Assembly (NCBI GenBank): GCA_000711775.1
Contig: ARYC01000058.1
Span: 62,001-126,000 of the forward strand
Direction: 5' to 3'
Length of the DNA: 64,000 bases
DNA from: Oxytricha trifallax
Lineage: Eukaryota; Ciliophora; Spirotrichea; Sporadotrichida; Oxytrichidae
Shown: piece by piece, positions 34,802-46,491 of the stretch
How the letters are laid out: the number at the start of each line of letters is the position of its first letter
How positions within the stretch are numbered: the stretch's first letter is position 1
Program-made: the position numbers and the translations under genes
The notes under the pieces: generated by a model
Databases searched by the model: none
Seen by the model: only the letters and a program-made list of their open reading frames with translations
Told to the model about the DNA's origin: nothing

Positions 34802-35116
34802 TTAAAATAATATAATCCCAATTGTTTATATATTTTTAAAAAAGCAGGCAAGGAAAAAATAATAATTATTTGCCATTAATTTAGACTTTTTTTAATTGTA
34901 GATTTTAATCAAATTTTATATTAATCAGAGAATTTATTAAATTTCATATAATTCTATATATATTAATAATTAATATATTTTTTCAAAATGCGAAGTTTAT
35001 ATCAAGAGATATATGTGTGGTTTTAAATAGTCACAAAATTATATTTATTTAATAATTCTAGTTCAAATAAATAAATATTTTTGTAAGTTATCTTTTATAA
35101 CATTTTTTGAGAAGAA

Positions 35117-36249
35117 ATGTTAAATGATCCAAATAGTATTCTTTACGGTCTCTAGAACAAGTATTACAAAAATAACTATAACGCTTTAGCAGGTCTGGAG
35201 TCCAAAGACATTACATTTCCTTTGTAAAAACTCATAAAAGAGCTAAATATCCAAGATTTTCATGATTGCGATGATGAGACAAACGAATATGTTAAAGATT
35301 TGCTAAAATTTAGTGATAAATTTCATGTTAAGGAAGTTGTCAAGGAATCTTAATAATATATAATGCATTAATTTATATGCATATATGTGAAAAATTTGGA
35401 AACTTTTGATATGAATTAAATTTGTATGTAAATCTAACGTATTGCCATACAAGTTCACAAACAATCTGAATTATTCAGAGTTAGATCAATCACTTTAAAA
35501 ATAATAAATTTAAAATAGCAATCAAAAACTTTAAAATACATCACGATCCAATTACACAAATCGCAGTAATTTGAGAAAACTGCTCACAACTACAGAAAAT
35601 AGTGTAGATTACATAGGGTACGATCAAAGTTCCTCTAAAATATAAGCTTCTAGTTAGAATTAATCTAATTCCCATCTGCCTAAAGTCAGTTTTTAAATTG
35701 ATCAAAGGCTCTCCAGAGATTTGTAAAATAAGTAACACTAAACTGATTTTAGAGTGCCTAAGAATTACTACATGCATGACACTTTACCACTAGAAATGAA
35801 GTAAAATAATCGATAGTAAACTTAAACATTGAGAAACTCTAGAAACAAAAGTCTACTCATGTAACCAAATAGTTCTAAAGAAAATGCCTATTAAACATTA
35901 TAGGGTAGAATATCTTATTTACTTTAAAAATTAAAGTATTTTCTTATTAAAAGTTTTGAATTATTTCCTCTATTCTCATACATTCTCTGCTTCAAGTAAC
36001 TTTAATGAAAATAAAATTTGGAATAAAAAACAAAATCACTCAAGTTTACAATCTCAAAAAAGATCGATTGATCGCTCGGAATTGAAAATGGATGGTGTCA
36101 GTAAATATCAATACTATTCAAAGAGTGCTCTTGCAAACTATTGTAGGTATCTGCTGGATAGAGATAAACATATGAAGAAATATGTGAGATATGTGGAGAG
36201 AGAAAATACTGATGATGGCTATATTGTCATCAAAAGTAGTGCTTAATGA
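35117..36249 (+). CDS. Unknown 299-aa protein in three MDSs
   Basis: Blocks 35117-35358, 35507-35899 and 35985-36249 give exactly 900 nt after two IESs are removed. Residues 1-80 are mixed and probably folded (YGLQNKYYKNNYNALAGLE; Asp/Glu-rich near 60). 85-215 is Asn/Gln/Ser-rich and low complexity. The last ~85 are basic and Tyr-rich (SKYQYYSKSALANYCRYLLD, then MKKYVRYVERENTDDGYIVI). No known domain is recognised. Three independent frame joins and the exact codon count support the structure. Confidence 0.72.
35359..35506. other. IES, pointer AATAATA
   Basis: 148 bp; AATAATA at 35352-35358 and 35500-35506. Excision joins VKESQQ|QIQNSNQK in phase. Confidence 0.65.
35900..35984. other. IES, pointer ACATT
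   Basis: 85 bp; ACATT at 35895-35899 and 35980-35984. Excision joins SSKENAYQT|FSASSNFNEN in phase. Confidence 0.65.
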
Positions 36250-36441
36250 TAAAAAAGTCATAAAAAATTACATCGAATATTATAGACAAGATAAAAATTA
36301 TAATTATTTAATGAATTAATCCTAGATTATAAATTATCTATTTTACAAATTAGTCAATTTACTTTAGACTTATGGTATTCATTTTAAATGTTAAATTAAT
36401 CTACTGAAGTTTAAATCTATAATTTAATCATAATTAAATCA

Positions 36442-37410
36442 ATGGCTAAAACTTTGACAAATAAGGCACCTCAAATAGTTTTCAATCGTCCCTTAAAATT
36501 TGCTTAAAAATCGAATTCAGCAATATTCAAAGAGACCCAATCATACCAGGCTCTCTATGACTTCCCATTAATGACTATGATAAGCAGACTATAAGGAATA
36601 AAGAAGAATTTTAGAAATATAGTGTTTATTGGGCCAAACCCCTATCTATTTTTACAGCATTTACCTAAAACATATGAAATCGAAAATTTCTACTTCTGTG
36701 AGCCGTCCAAAGAATGCGTTGAGAAGTCTTATGAAATAATTAACTCCAAAATAGAGACCGGGTTTTATGAAAAATTAGGGGTTAATCAACCTGATCAAAT
36801 TATCCCTAAGGTTTTGGATGAGGAGACTGATTGGGCTAAGGAATTCAAAAATGATTCCTTAGATTTAATTGTAAACAATATGAGCCTCCACTGGGTTAAC
36901 GATTTGCACGGCACTTTAAATAACTTTAGATAGTCCCTAGAACCAGATGGTTTATTCATGGCCTCTGCTATAGGAGGGGACACACTTCAAGAACTTCGTA
37001 TTTGCTTGAATTTAGCTGAATCAGAACGTGAGGGTGGAGTCTCAACTTTAGTCTCACCTCTGCTTTCAATCACAGATATGGGAAACATTTTTGCAAGAGC
37101 AAAGTATACTATGCCAACAATTGATATTACGCACGCACAACTTGAGTTTACCTCAACCTTTTAACTCTATGACTTCTTGAAGTAAACTGGAGAGCAGAAC
37201 GCTTTGTACAGCAGAAGGAAACATGTATCTGAGGAGACATTTATTGCGGCTGTTGCACTATATGAAACATTGTTTAATAAAAGAACCATAGGGTTTAGAG
37301 ATGAAAATACCTCTAGTGTTTTGATTGATACTTTCGCTAATCGATACATATTTATTATATTTTTTATTTTTAAGTTTATGTAAAAATACGCCCCCTTTTC
37401 TTTCTAATGA
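36442..37410 (+). CDS. NDUFAF5: NDUFAF5-like methyltransferase (complex I assembly)
   Basis: 322 residues, one uninterrupted block. The N-terminus (QIVFNRPLKFAQKSNSA) resembles the 'FDR.LK..Q..A' start of NDUFAF5, then a methyltransferase fold. There is a short SAM-binding-loop strand at about 55-62 (IVFIGPNPYL), the typical LDLIVNNMSLHWVNDLHG at about 146-163, and LEPDGLFMASAIGGDTLQEL at about 172-191, which are characteristic for this family. Homologues act in mitochondria in arginine hydroxylation of NDUFS7 during complex I assembly. The Gly-rich SAM motif is weak (GPNP), as in other NDUFAF5s. A Phe/Ile-rich C-terminal tail ends at TGA. Confidence 0.85.
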
Positions 37411-37450
37411 AATTAATTTTTAATAGATATATTTCTGATAAATTTAATAC

Positions 37451-37826
37451 ATGGATGAAAGAATAGATAACAAAATCAATGAAATGTCGATTGAACAGCA
37501 ATAAGCAATAAAAATGCGAAATATAATAGCAACTCTGGATATAATATTTCTGATTGGATGGCGTGAGTCTAACTAGCAATAGAAGCCTAAGAAGCGTGGA
37601 ACAGCTTAATTTTCTCTCAAGGTTAGTAGAATTTACTATAAAACATTTCATTATATATATAAGGATAAATACTATAAAAGTATGACAAGTTGTAAATTAG
37701 ATAATAAATATGATTTTATAGGATGTTGTGAAGGAAATGAATGAGAAGGAAGGTGGAAGTGGAGATTAAATTAAATATGGAGTGCTTATAGATGATGGGG
37801 ATGAAGTCAAAGAAGTTAAAAAGTGA
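37451..37826 (+). CDS. Small conserved-looking protein, 91 aa
   Basis: Two exons, 37451-37621 and 37722-37826, split by a 100-nt GT-AG intron; 92 codons with both exons in whole codons. The N-terminal helix (EQQQAIKMRNIIATLDIIFLIGWR) is followed by a basic QQQKPKKRGTAQFSL turn and an acidic tail (LIDDGDEVKEV). Two hydrophobic residues near Trp suggest a small helical interaction protein. I do not recognise the family. It follows the NDUFAF5-like gene by 40 bp in the same direction. Confidence 0.65.
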
Positions 37827-38051
37827 ATAATTCAAATTACCAAAGAAAAAGTTAATGCTACGATTAGATATTGATTTAATAACTCCTTATTATAAGTACA
37901 AAAGATATTAATTATAACATTTGACTTGACATTAACTCATAAATTTCAATTAAAATTTTATAAATTACTTGATAGTACGAGCAAATTAATAGCAGATTAA
38001 TATATATTGTAATTTTGATAAATATCCATCATAAATAAATTGTAAAATAAA

Positions 38052-40316
38052 ATGACACAATTAAAATGCGAACCAGACTCCAAGCTAATTATGCCATTAA
38101 TTTCCAAAATCGCATTTTTCCAGGAAAACGACATAAAACCAGATGATTTAAATGAAATTCTTGTCAGACTAAAGTATGAATTTTACAAAGCCGGAGAGGT
38201 TGTATTTTCTTATGGTATGTAAAAACAATTTTTCTATATGATTTCAAGTTTTACATTTCCTTAACTGTTAACATACTTAATGAGTTAATTTTATAGGAGA
38301 CTATGGAGATAAATTTTACATAATTTTCCAGGGGTCAGTGGGAGTATTAATCCCAAACTCTAAAAAGCGTAAAACCACAGTGGAGCGTGCAAATTAATTC
38401 ATGTCGTAAAAGATCAGTGAAAGCATGAAACAACGGTCTATGGCTGTGGGAGATAATAGAAAAGATTCTAATATGTTTATTTTGCAGTAAAGTTTATCCA
38501 ACTATTAACATGGTGCCATGTCAAATGTTTCTAATTTATCGGAGAGTAGCAGGAGAATGGGGGGAGATGATGCCAGTGGGCTATTGGTGAGAGATGGAAG
38601 TATAGAAGAAAGGTCCGAGGAGCAATCTTCTATAAATAACGATGAGAGTAAGAGTTTGATAAGTGATAGAGAAGACTAAGATATTAATGCTTAAGAAATT
38701 GTTGTTTAGGATTCTCTAGATAATACAATCGAGCTTAGAAAAACAAAATGTAAATCTAAAATAAATTAAATTTATATAGGTAATTAAACATATTTATATA
38801 AGATATTTTATATTAAAGGAGCTCAATAAAACAATAAATAATAAGGAGAGTGAAAGCAGAGCGAACAGTGCCAGTAACTCAAAGTTGACAGATAAAAATG
38901 AAAATTCATTGGAAAATTTGAATAAAATTTAACAGAAAAGCTCATCACAGATATCCAATTTATCAGTCACTAAACTATAAACTGTGATGAGTTTGAACAA
39001 TTTAACTATCAAATCTACTATGCTTTTTATATTAAGTTTTGGGTTGTCATAAGTAGTTTTTATCACTTAATTTTATCTAAAATATGAAAATCAGCACTTA
39101 TCTAGCAGTCTCAATAGCAATCACAAACTTACCAATTTTAGAGTCAACCCCAGTTGAAAGACGATTTTTATCGAGAAGTGTTGACTTTAATGGCTGGCAG
39201 TAGCTTTGGGGAGTTAGCTCTTATTCAGTTAAAACCCAGAGCAGCCACTATTATCTGCAAAGTCCAATAAATTATTGACAAAATACTTCGCAGTGTTATA
39301 TTTTCCACTTAATTGCTAATAAATATAGCATTTAAAATTTATTAAGCAAAGAAGAATGTATATTTGCCACTCTTGATAGGCAATCCTACGATAAAGTGTT
39401 GAAAAAATTGCAATAAAATCAATTAAATTTGAACATTAAATTCTTGTAGAGCATTCCATTCTTTTCTAAATGGACGAAAAACTCTGTTGCTAAGTTCAGT
39501 TACTATTTCGAAAGGAAGTAATACTATAGAAATTATATTATTTTTTTATATAAATCAGTTAGAAATATTAGACTGTCTTTTTGTGTATAATTTTGGTTAA
39601 TATAAATTATTATAAAATATATAAATAATTATAGAAACTAAATAATATACAGAGAAGGTGATCAATGCCTGTATGTATATTTAGTCATTAACGGAGAATT
39701 TGAAGTGAAAAAGAAAGTCAAGAATCAGTCATCATAACTGTAATTCATTCTATTTTATAGATTATTTCTTGTAATTATTTCTACGAATTATAGAACCTTT
39801 TATTTATCACAAAAAGAGATGTTTGACATGATGGAATTCCTGCCGCAGAAGAAAGATAAAAATTACTCATAAAATGTTAAAAATGGTAGATTTATCAACG
39901 CAGTTAATAATTTCAAATCTAAGAAAGCCGTAGAATCAACTCAAAACTTGAGAATATTGTTTAAAACTTAAAATTTACATATATATATACTTAATGATTT
40001 TAGAAATTACTATAATTATATAATTAAATTAATTGGATTTTATTTAATAATATGTGTAATAATCAATTCAATAATAATGATAATAGGTCAGGGGAATGTG
40101 ATTGGTGAGGAAGATGCAATAAAAGATCGCTTATACTCCACATCAGTCTCCTGTTTCTCTCAAGATGGAGAAGTGTATCAAATATCAATAGAGAACTTTC
40201 ACAAATTTATAAAAGCTACAGACATGGAGACTTGGATGATGCTTGAGAAAAATGCACTCCAAAAAGAACTTAATGTCCTCAGGATAATTAAAAGGGTTTA
40301 ATTTCATTATGAATGA
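38052..40316 (+). CDS. Cyclic-nucleotide-binding-domain protein
   Basis: It starts MTQLKCEPDSKL at 38052 and ends at TGA 40314-40316. The first CNB domain is split: beta strands YKAGEVVFSYGDYGDKFYII and GSVGVLI, then a ~220-residue Ser/Asn/Gln-rich insertion, then the phosphate-binding cassette FGELALIQLKPRAATI, which has the Glu and Arg that bind the ribose and cyclic phosphate. A second, weaker CNB follows (YYFERKQYYRN, IYREGDQCLYVYLVINGEFEV, then GQGNVIGEEDAI). No kinase domain, so it resembles a PKA-regulatory-subunit-like or CNB-only sensor. There are introns at 38215-38296 and 39036-39094, and IESs at 38767, 39263 and 39533. The region 39750-40070 probably holds further in-frame IESs. 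Confidence 0.82.
38767..38839. other. IES, pointer AATAAAT
   Basis: 73 bp; AATAAAT at 38760-38766 and 38833-38839. Excision joins KCKSKIN|NKESESRAN in phase. A GT-AG intron reading of this gap fails on phase. Confidence 0.65.
39263..39351. other. IES, pointer GCAAAG
   Basis: 89 bp; GCAAAG at 39257-39262 and 39346-39351. Excision joins RAATIICK|EECIFATLD, restoring the strand after the phosphate-binding cassette. A GT…AG reading is out of phase. Confidence 0.75.
39533..39637. other. IES, pointer TATAGAAA, TGA-free and 3n long
   Basis: 105 bp; TATAGAAA at 39525-39532 and 39630-39637. The insert keeps the frame open (35 codons), so retention would add a Leu/Ile-rich segment rather than a stop. 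Excision restores RKQYYRN|QIIYREGD of the second CNB domain. Confidence 0.75.
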
Positions 40317-40378
40317 ATATCACAAATAAAAGAAATTTAATATTAATGGGTGATATATAATCTATTAATTTATTGATA

Positions 40379-42542
40379 ATGGAAGCGAAATACAAATTGG
40401 AAGAGGAAAGTCTTATTCTAAAATCTGACATACCCAATAAATACCTCGACTAAGAACTAAACTACATGAAAGAAATTCGGCAGACTTATTTCCTCCCAAA
40501 ACCTGAGGAAATAGAGTAAATCCATAAATCTAAACAGCAGCAATCTTTGACAGATAGTAAGGTAAAAAAGTTTGAAATTAACGATTAAACTATTAAGAAG
40601 ATGCTGGGGATTGAAAGGTAGGAGAAAGAAAGCAGGATGGAATTTATAAGGAGTCTTAAGGATAAGTTGAGTAGTCCCATCAGGAAAAATGGTATCAAAT
40701 ATTTAATTTATATAAGAAAAATCTCTATATCCCTCATCCCAAGATTAAAGTCCCATATATTAACTCTATTTCTTTATAATTAAATGGTACTAACTCATCA
40801 CAAATAAGCACTTAAAAAAGAAATCTTTCACCTTAAAATTTATAAGCAAAAAAAACCATAGATTTAAACTTTTCACAACTCAGTAGACTCTCCAGAAATA
40901 TGAATCACAATTACACGTAAAATTATTACTCGGATGTTAAAATGAGTATTGCTAATAATAAATTGTTCAATGATGAAGGATTTAAAGATACCACTATAAG
41001 CGTTTCTGAGTTCTAAGATATGTCTATGATTTTAATTATTATCAAGTATAGAAAATTGGCATTCATTTTTTTGAAGGGCCTTACTATTAATATGGCTTTT
41101 TTATACTATAAATTACATTTTAATGATGAACCTAATAACTGCTACTGATAGAACGAAACAAGAATCTCCTCATAAAAATGGACAAAGTTTAATTGATTCT
41201 ACTACAGCTTAAAAAGTGAATTTAATGAAAACTTTCTATTCCACAGCATCTATAATTATTCTTAATTTTATTTTTGATAAGAAATCTAACAAATTTAATG
41301 ATAAAACTTTCATTATTTATTTAAATGCAATAAATTATAGATCTAAATCTGGGTTATAGTAAAAGAACAACTTGCAGCTAATAAAATAACTCTAAAATAG
41401 TCGAATTATAAGTAATAATTCAACTTAATATTCTTATCAAAACTAACATCACGCTTATCAAGAAAATCTGCAATATTCCTAACCTCAGTCATTAATGCAG
41501 AGAAGAAAGTAAAATCAACAATTGTAGTAAAATCCATAAAATGCTTATTAGCATCAGTTTACAAGAAATGCTCATAATTTAGTTTATTAATTATCACTAA
41601 TAAATAGCCTAAATATAAAAGTTGTTTTAATTAGAGTATTTTTTTGTTGATAATTTAGTGAAATATAATTCATCTAGCAGCGCCGCTACAGCTACCACCC
41701 CAGACTACACTTACCAAGACAATCTCAATATAAACCCAAATTACTTTTAAAACAAGTCAATTCCAACTACTTTAACAAGCTTAACAAACTAAAATAATAG
41801 CTCGTAAAATATTGAGAATTATACTAATTAAACAAAACCTACTTAAAATACATAAAAGTTTAACTCTGGAATTATTAATCACTCGAGTAATATTTAAATA
41901 TAAGTTAATCCTTCTCAGAGAATCAAAAATGATATTTAATCATCTTAATAGTAAGATATTTAGTAAGAACCAGTTAAAAATTCTTCTCCAAGAGTAACTT
42001 TCAGAAATTAAACAATCAAGTAAAGTAGTCAAAACTTGATTTAAAATTCACAATCGCCATTTTAAGATACCAAGATTCCTTAATATAGTGATTTGACCTA
42101 TAATAACGAGGTCTCATAATATTCAGATGCTCATTAAGACATTTCACTAAAAGTTAATGATTACAGGGATACGTAACTAATTAATCCTTAGAGGTCTAAA
42201 AGTGTGAATTAAAACTATTAGCCACATGTGATACAAAATAACGCACTTCAAAATGCCATTAACAATACAAATGGGGCACTACACTTGAAATAAAACTTAT
42301 CGATGATAAATAATCAAATTTCAGCTTTTGGCAATGCTAATAGCTAATTAATTAAGATTTAGGGTGGAAGAAATTTGCTATAAATACAGAGGGGCAGTAA
42401 TAAAAGTTAAAGTGGAAGTATGAAAAATGATATTAATAAATTTGGGCCATTATATCAAATACAGAGACAGCTAGGTAACTCATCTGCTAATGGGTAGATT
42501 GGTAATATCATTAATAATAAGTAACAATTCCTAAGGAGATGA
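40379..42542 (+). CDS. Gln/Asn-rich 603-aa protein in five MDSs
   Basis: Blocks 40379-40694, 40790-41036, 41125-41252, 41346-41583 and 41660-42542 sum to 1,812 nt = 604 codons. All four joints are short IESs, none introns. The first ~105 residues are charged and helical (EEESLILKSDIPNKYLDQEL…KMLGIERQEKESRMEF). The rest is low-complexity Gln, Asn, Ser and Thr with scattered hydrophobics (for example QENLQYSQPQSLMQRRKQNQ), probably disordered. No family recognised. It starts only 63 bp after the CNB gene's stop on the same strand. Confidence 0.75.
40695..40789. other. IES, pointer AAATGGTA
   Basis: 95 bp; AAATGGTA at 40687-40694 and 40782-40789. Joins SPIRKNG|TNSSQIST in phase. Confidence 0.8.
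41037..41124. other. IES, pointer ATTTTAAT
   Basis: 88 bp; ATTTTAAT at 41029-41036 and 41117-41124. Joins DMSMIL|MMNLITATDRT in phase. Confidence 0.75.
41253..41345. other. IES, pointer ATCTA, TGA-free and 3n long
   Basis: 93 bp; ATCTA at 41248-41252 and 41341-41345. The frame stays open through it (31 hydrophobic/Asn codons), so it is called from composition and the repeat rather than from a frame break. Confidence 0.5.
41584..41659. other. IES, pointer ATAATTTAGT
   Basis: 76 bp; the 10-bp ATAATTTAGT is at 41574-41583 and 41650-41659. Joins RNAHNLV|KYNSSSSAATATT in phase. Confidence 0.82.
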
Positions 42543-42802
42543 TTTTAAAGGTATCAATTTTATTTATAATTGCTTACTTCTTCTCTTAATTAAAGATTAC
42601 TGCTTAATGGAATATTTAAAATATTAATAATAAAGCAATATTGTTTTGGGGTATTGCTGAATAAATATTACTTCTCTATATATCTACATAAATTTTAATT
42701 GAATTTTTGTATTAATTTATAATTAAACAATATATATTATCTTCATTATTGTCCAATTGAATAATTATTAATTTAATCTTTGTATTTAATTTAATCACAG
42801 AA

Positions 42803-43240
42803 ATGGAATTATTCCAAGATTTAGAACAGAAATTGCGCTAAGACAACGATTTCCTGAACAAAAAAGTGGGGGATTTGTTGGACGTGCTGACTGACGATAA
42901 GACCGTGGAGGACTTGTTTGAGTTGCAGAGTACTGTTCAGTACTACGTGGATCATGTCATTTTGATGAAGGATTCTAGTGCGATTGTTGATGATTCAGTC
43001 TACGGGAGTGTGACTGCCGACATGGGATTGTACAAGTTCATATTGCAATAGTAAAACTTCTTCAAGTACTTGACTACTATACAAACTCTTGAGTAAAAGG
43101 GGTAGATACTAGGGAAGAGGCAGGCTAGGTCAGATGATGAAGAAAAAAGACCAGGCATGGAAGCTGTTTTGAAAGCGGAACTTGGGATAGATGAGAAAGA
43201 AGATTCAGTTGAAATGTTAATTGTATCTTGGTTAGATTGA
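42803..43240 (+). CDS. Unknown 145-aa acidic protein
   Basis: 146 codons in one block, TGA stop. Rich in Asp, Glu, Leu and Val, with an early helical part (LEQKLRQDNDFLNKKVGDLL), a Tyr/Val-rich centre (STVQYYVDHVILMKDSSAIV) and a basic-acidic C-terminus. Local GC is higher than the flanks, as expected for coding DNA here. No family recognised. It precedes the PARP gene by 84 bp. Confidence 0.7.
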
Positions 43241-43323
43241 CTTAAGTAAGATAATAGACAAATAAATAATAATAATAAAATATTATCCTCCCCATTATCT
43301 AGATGCAGCGTATTTAATAAAAA

Positions 43324-45484
43324 ATGTTAATGTGTGTATTTTAAATCTAAGAAGAGGTGAAATAAGACAACAAAATTTAAGGTAACCCTAAACCGAATTC
43401 TGATCAAAATCAACAGCCTAACAACAATAGTAATAAAAAAGCTGGTGAATTCGAATAATTATAAAATTTCAACAGTTCTGATAGAGCATCAATGGACTTT
43501 ATCTCCAAACTCATAGAGGAAGAGAAGCAATAAGAACAGCTGAGAAAAGATTAGGAGTTTTAATAAGTGCTAAAATTGAATCAGATCCAATTCCAATAAA
43601 ATGGAAATGTGCAGGGGAAATAAGGAGACAACAACTATGAAAGTGAACCAGAGAAAGTTTTAAGCTAAGATGATCTGGATCTTATAGAGCTCTACGGCTA
43701 AAAGATCAGGGTGATAAGATGGTGCTTTGAGAACAATTTGGAATACCTGAAAGAAAATGAAAAGAAAGAGAAGAATGCCAACAAGAATGGGAAAGCTAGC
43801 AAGCAAAAGCCAGTGTAAAACCCAATGAACAATCCCTTTGTTAACAATCTTTTTGTGAATAATTTGAATTACGGGGGTAATGTAAATTATGGTGGAAATG
43901 TCAACTATGGAGCTAATAACAACTACTATGATGAAGAAGATGATAGTGACTACGATGATGAATATGACGCATAAGATTATGGTCAACAAATCAATCCATT
44001 TGCTTAACCTCTTTAAAAGAAGATAGGCAAAGGTATGTACAGAGTTATTGATAAGAAGTCTTCTTCTAAAGCTAATGGGAATGGAGTACCCTAGTATGAA
44101 TTTATTGAAGGTTTTGCCTACAAAAATCTTGAAAATGACGCTTCTAATGCCATCGAAGAAACCTACTAAGAGTACAAGAAAAGCAAGAAAGATTAGGAGA
44201 CCTACATATAGAGTGGTGATGACATTTATCAAATCAAGTTCAGCAAGGAAATGAAAGGGAAGTGGCAAATAGTTAACACCTAAACATAAAATGGGAGAGT
44301 TCTTAAAAGGATCGATTAAATTAAAGGTCCATTTATTGAGACTAAAACTTATGATTGGGTGCTAATCGACAAGGATAAGAATGAGATACCAGCTTTTGAA
44401 CAAGCCACCAAAGATCTGATGACCGAAACTTATGGAAAGATGTCATAGTCAAAGAAAGATTAGGCTAAATATTTGAATTTCAATCAATCTAAGCATATCT
44501 TTTGCTGTGAAATTAGACATAAAGAGTCACCATTCTTAATTGAGCTCAAGCATATGCAGAAACTTTAGGTGTTAGTGAAAGAAAAGGTTAAACGTTGGGA
44601 TTTCTTCAAGACTTTCAAGCCACCTGAAGATCTCTCACTAGAGTTAAATGATATATGGAGGATCAAGACTGTTGGATAGAATGAACCCGACTATGAATTT
44701 GTTGCATAGAAGTTTGTTACAACTTTCAAAAACCCTGGAGGTGCTAATGGTTTATTTGCTGGAGGAGGTATTGGTCTTGGACTTGGAATGGCACTACCTT
44801 TGGGAGGTGCCAGAGTTAATGGGTAAGGACTCCCATAGATTCTTAAAATTGAGAAAGTTTACAATTGTGTGATTTATGAGAAGTTTATCAATGAGTTTAA
44901 AAGATTGCTAAGAAAGTATCCACATAAAGATGTAAATGATAAACGTTTAAATTTAATTGTAAGAATGTATCCTCATTAAAGCTCTCTTGGAAATTTTATT
45001 ATATTGTAAGCAATTCAGGTTTATGATGAAGCATTTGTTCCATGGTACAAAGGGGTCAGATCCCTAATTGATCTACTCAAGTGAAGACGGTTTAGATATA
45101 AGGTTTTCAAATGCTGGAGCTTATGGAAATGGAGTGTACTTTGCAAACAACTCTTGCTACTCACACACCTTTACTTATAGAAAATAAAAAGGAACTTGCC
45201 AAATGTTTCTGGCTTTAGTCTTGATTGGGGATAGTATTGCTATAATAAATTAAACTTATCATCCATCCAGTTTAAATTTTAATTTCGAAAGACGTAAAGT
45301 AACTAGAATAATATTTAATTTTAGTAATATCATGTAACCACCAGGATAATACAGAATACCTCCCTTGAAGCCAGGTAGCAAGACAGAAAGATATGACTCA
45401 ATTAACAATGGAGCTGGAGGGCACTATATAATATATGATAACACAAAGGCATACCCTGGTTATTTAATTACTTATAAAGAATGA
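43324..45484 (+). CDS. Poly(ADP-ribose) polymerase family protein
   Basis: Exons 43324-44931 and 45011-45484, one 79-nt GT-AG intron, 694 codons. The N-terminal ~130 residues are Gln/Asn/Glu-rich. An Asn/Gly/Tyr-rich repeat (NNLFVNNLNYGGNVNYGGN) and an acidic run follow at about 170-220. About 235-345 may be a WGR-like module (KFSKEMKGKWQIVNTQTQNG). The catalytic domain begins near 555: KHLFHGTKGSD (the NAD-binding His), GAYGNGVYFANNSCYS (the Tyr of the H-Y-E triad), then GGHYIIYDNTKAYPGYLITY. At the third position the usual Glu region reads HYIIYD, so whether it polymerises or only mono-ADP-ribosylates is unclear. A Gly/Leu stretch (GGGIGLGLGMALPLGGARV) at about 485 is unusual. Confidence 0.85.
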
Positions 45485-46491
45485 ATTGTTTAAGCAGGGA
45501 AATTATTGCAAATTTCTAAATTATAATGAAATTTTTTAAATATAAATAAAATTATAGAATTATCTTTAATTTAACAGTCTTTGGATTTACAATGTTTATA
45601 TTTAGGATTAATATCTATAAATAAATGTTTATTATAAGGCAAAAATGCATTATGTTTTCAGAAACAACAAAAAATGCAATGTAAATGAAAAAATTGTAAT
45701 TCTATATTTAGTGCTGCTAAAAAAAGGTTAATATGGTTTTATTTAAATTCTTAAGAGATACTGTCTTTTTAGCACATTTATCATCCTATAAATATATTAC
45801 ATTTATCGAAAATAAAACAAATATATATTTATATTTTAGCAGTAATAAACAATATAATATGAGAATTATCTAAGCTAAAGTCAAAATTCAAAAATACTTA
45901 ATTTATTTCTTAAAAATTTTAAAATCTTAATTTTTTTTATATTAAAATAATAATTAAATAGTTGTTTTATTTAGTTAAGCCTTGCTTATTAGGCCTTACT
46001 TTCTATAATAGTATTTTTTGTCCAAAACTATAAACTATCTATATAGAACTATATGATCAAGACAAGGACCAGAATTATTAATATAAAGTAGTAATCATTT
46101 TGGTATTTAAAATATACAAAATATTTCCGATTATATTTCCTTTTAAAAAATCTTTGAGGATATATTTACAAATTAAACAATGTTTTTTATTGATCAATAA
46201 GTTATTTTAATTCCATTTTAATTAAATTATTTACATATTAATTTAGAATGGTTATATTTTTATTTTATTTGCTTTGGAAAACATTCTCAAAATTATTAAT
46301 CAAGGGCAAAGAAAACTAACAAACTCATAACTCAAATATGTTTTTTTTAAAATATTATTCATTAATGCAACATTATAATCATCTTATATTTAGGCATTTT
46401 GTATCTTAGAGTATCAATTCAAAAAGTCATAATTTTCAAATTGATTGCTTAAATTTATAATTATTAACAAAATCTTTTTTGTGTAACACTG
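45485..46491. other. AT-rich intergenic DNA
   Basis: No gene or repeat supported in about 1 kb. Short palindromic AT runs only. Confidence 0.5.

Noticed and set aside
35541..35777. 78-aa minus-strand ORF
   Set aside because: Overlaps the second MDS of the 299-aa gene, whose three-part frame is supported by pointers and exact length.
41812..41997. 61-aa plus-strand ORF
   Set aside because: Out of frame within the Gln/Asn-rich 603-aa gene; the real frame continues through it with many TAA/TAG codons.
43660..44268. 202-aa hydrophobic minus-strand ORF
   Set aside because: It lies antisense to the PARP gene; its Ile/Val/Leu richness is the complement of Asn/Asp/Tyr-rich coding sequence.
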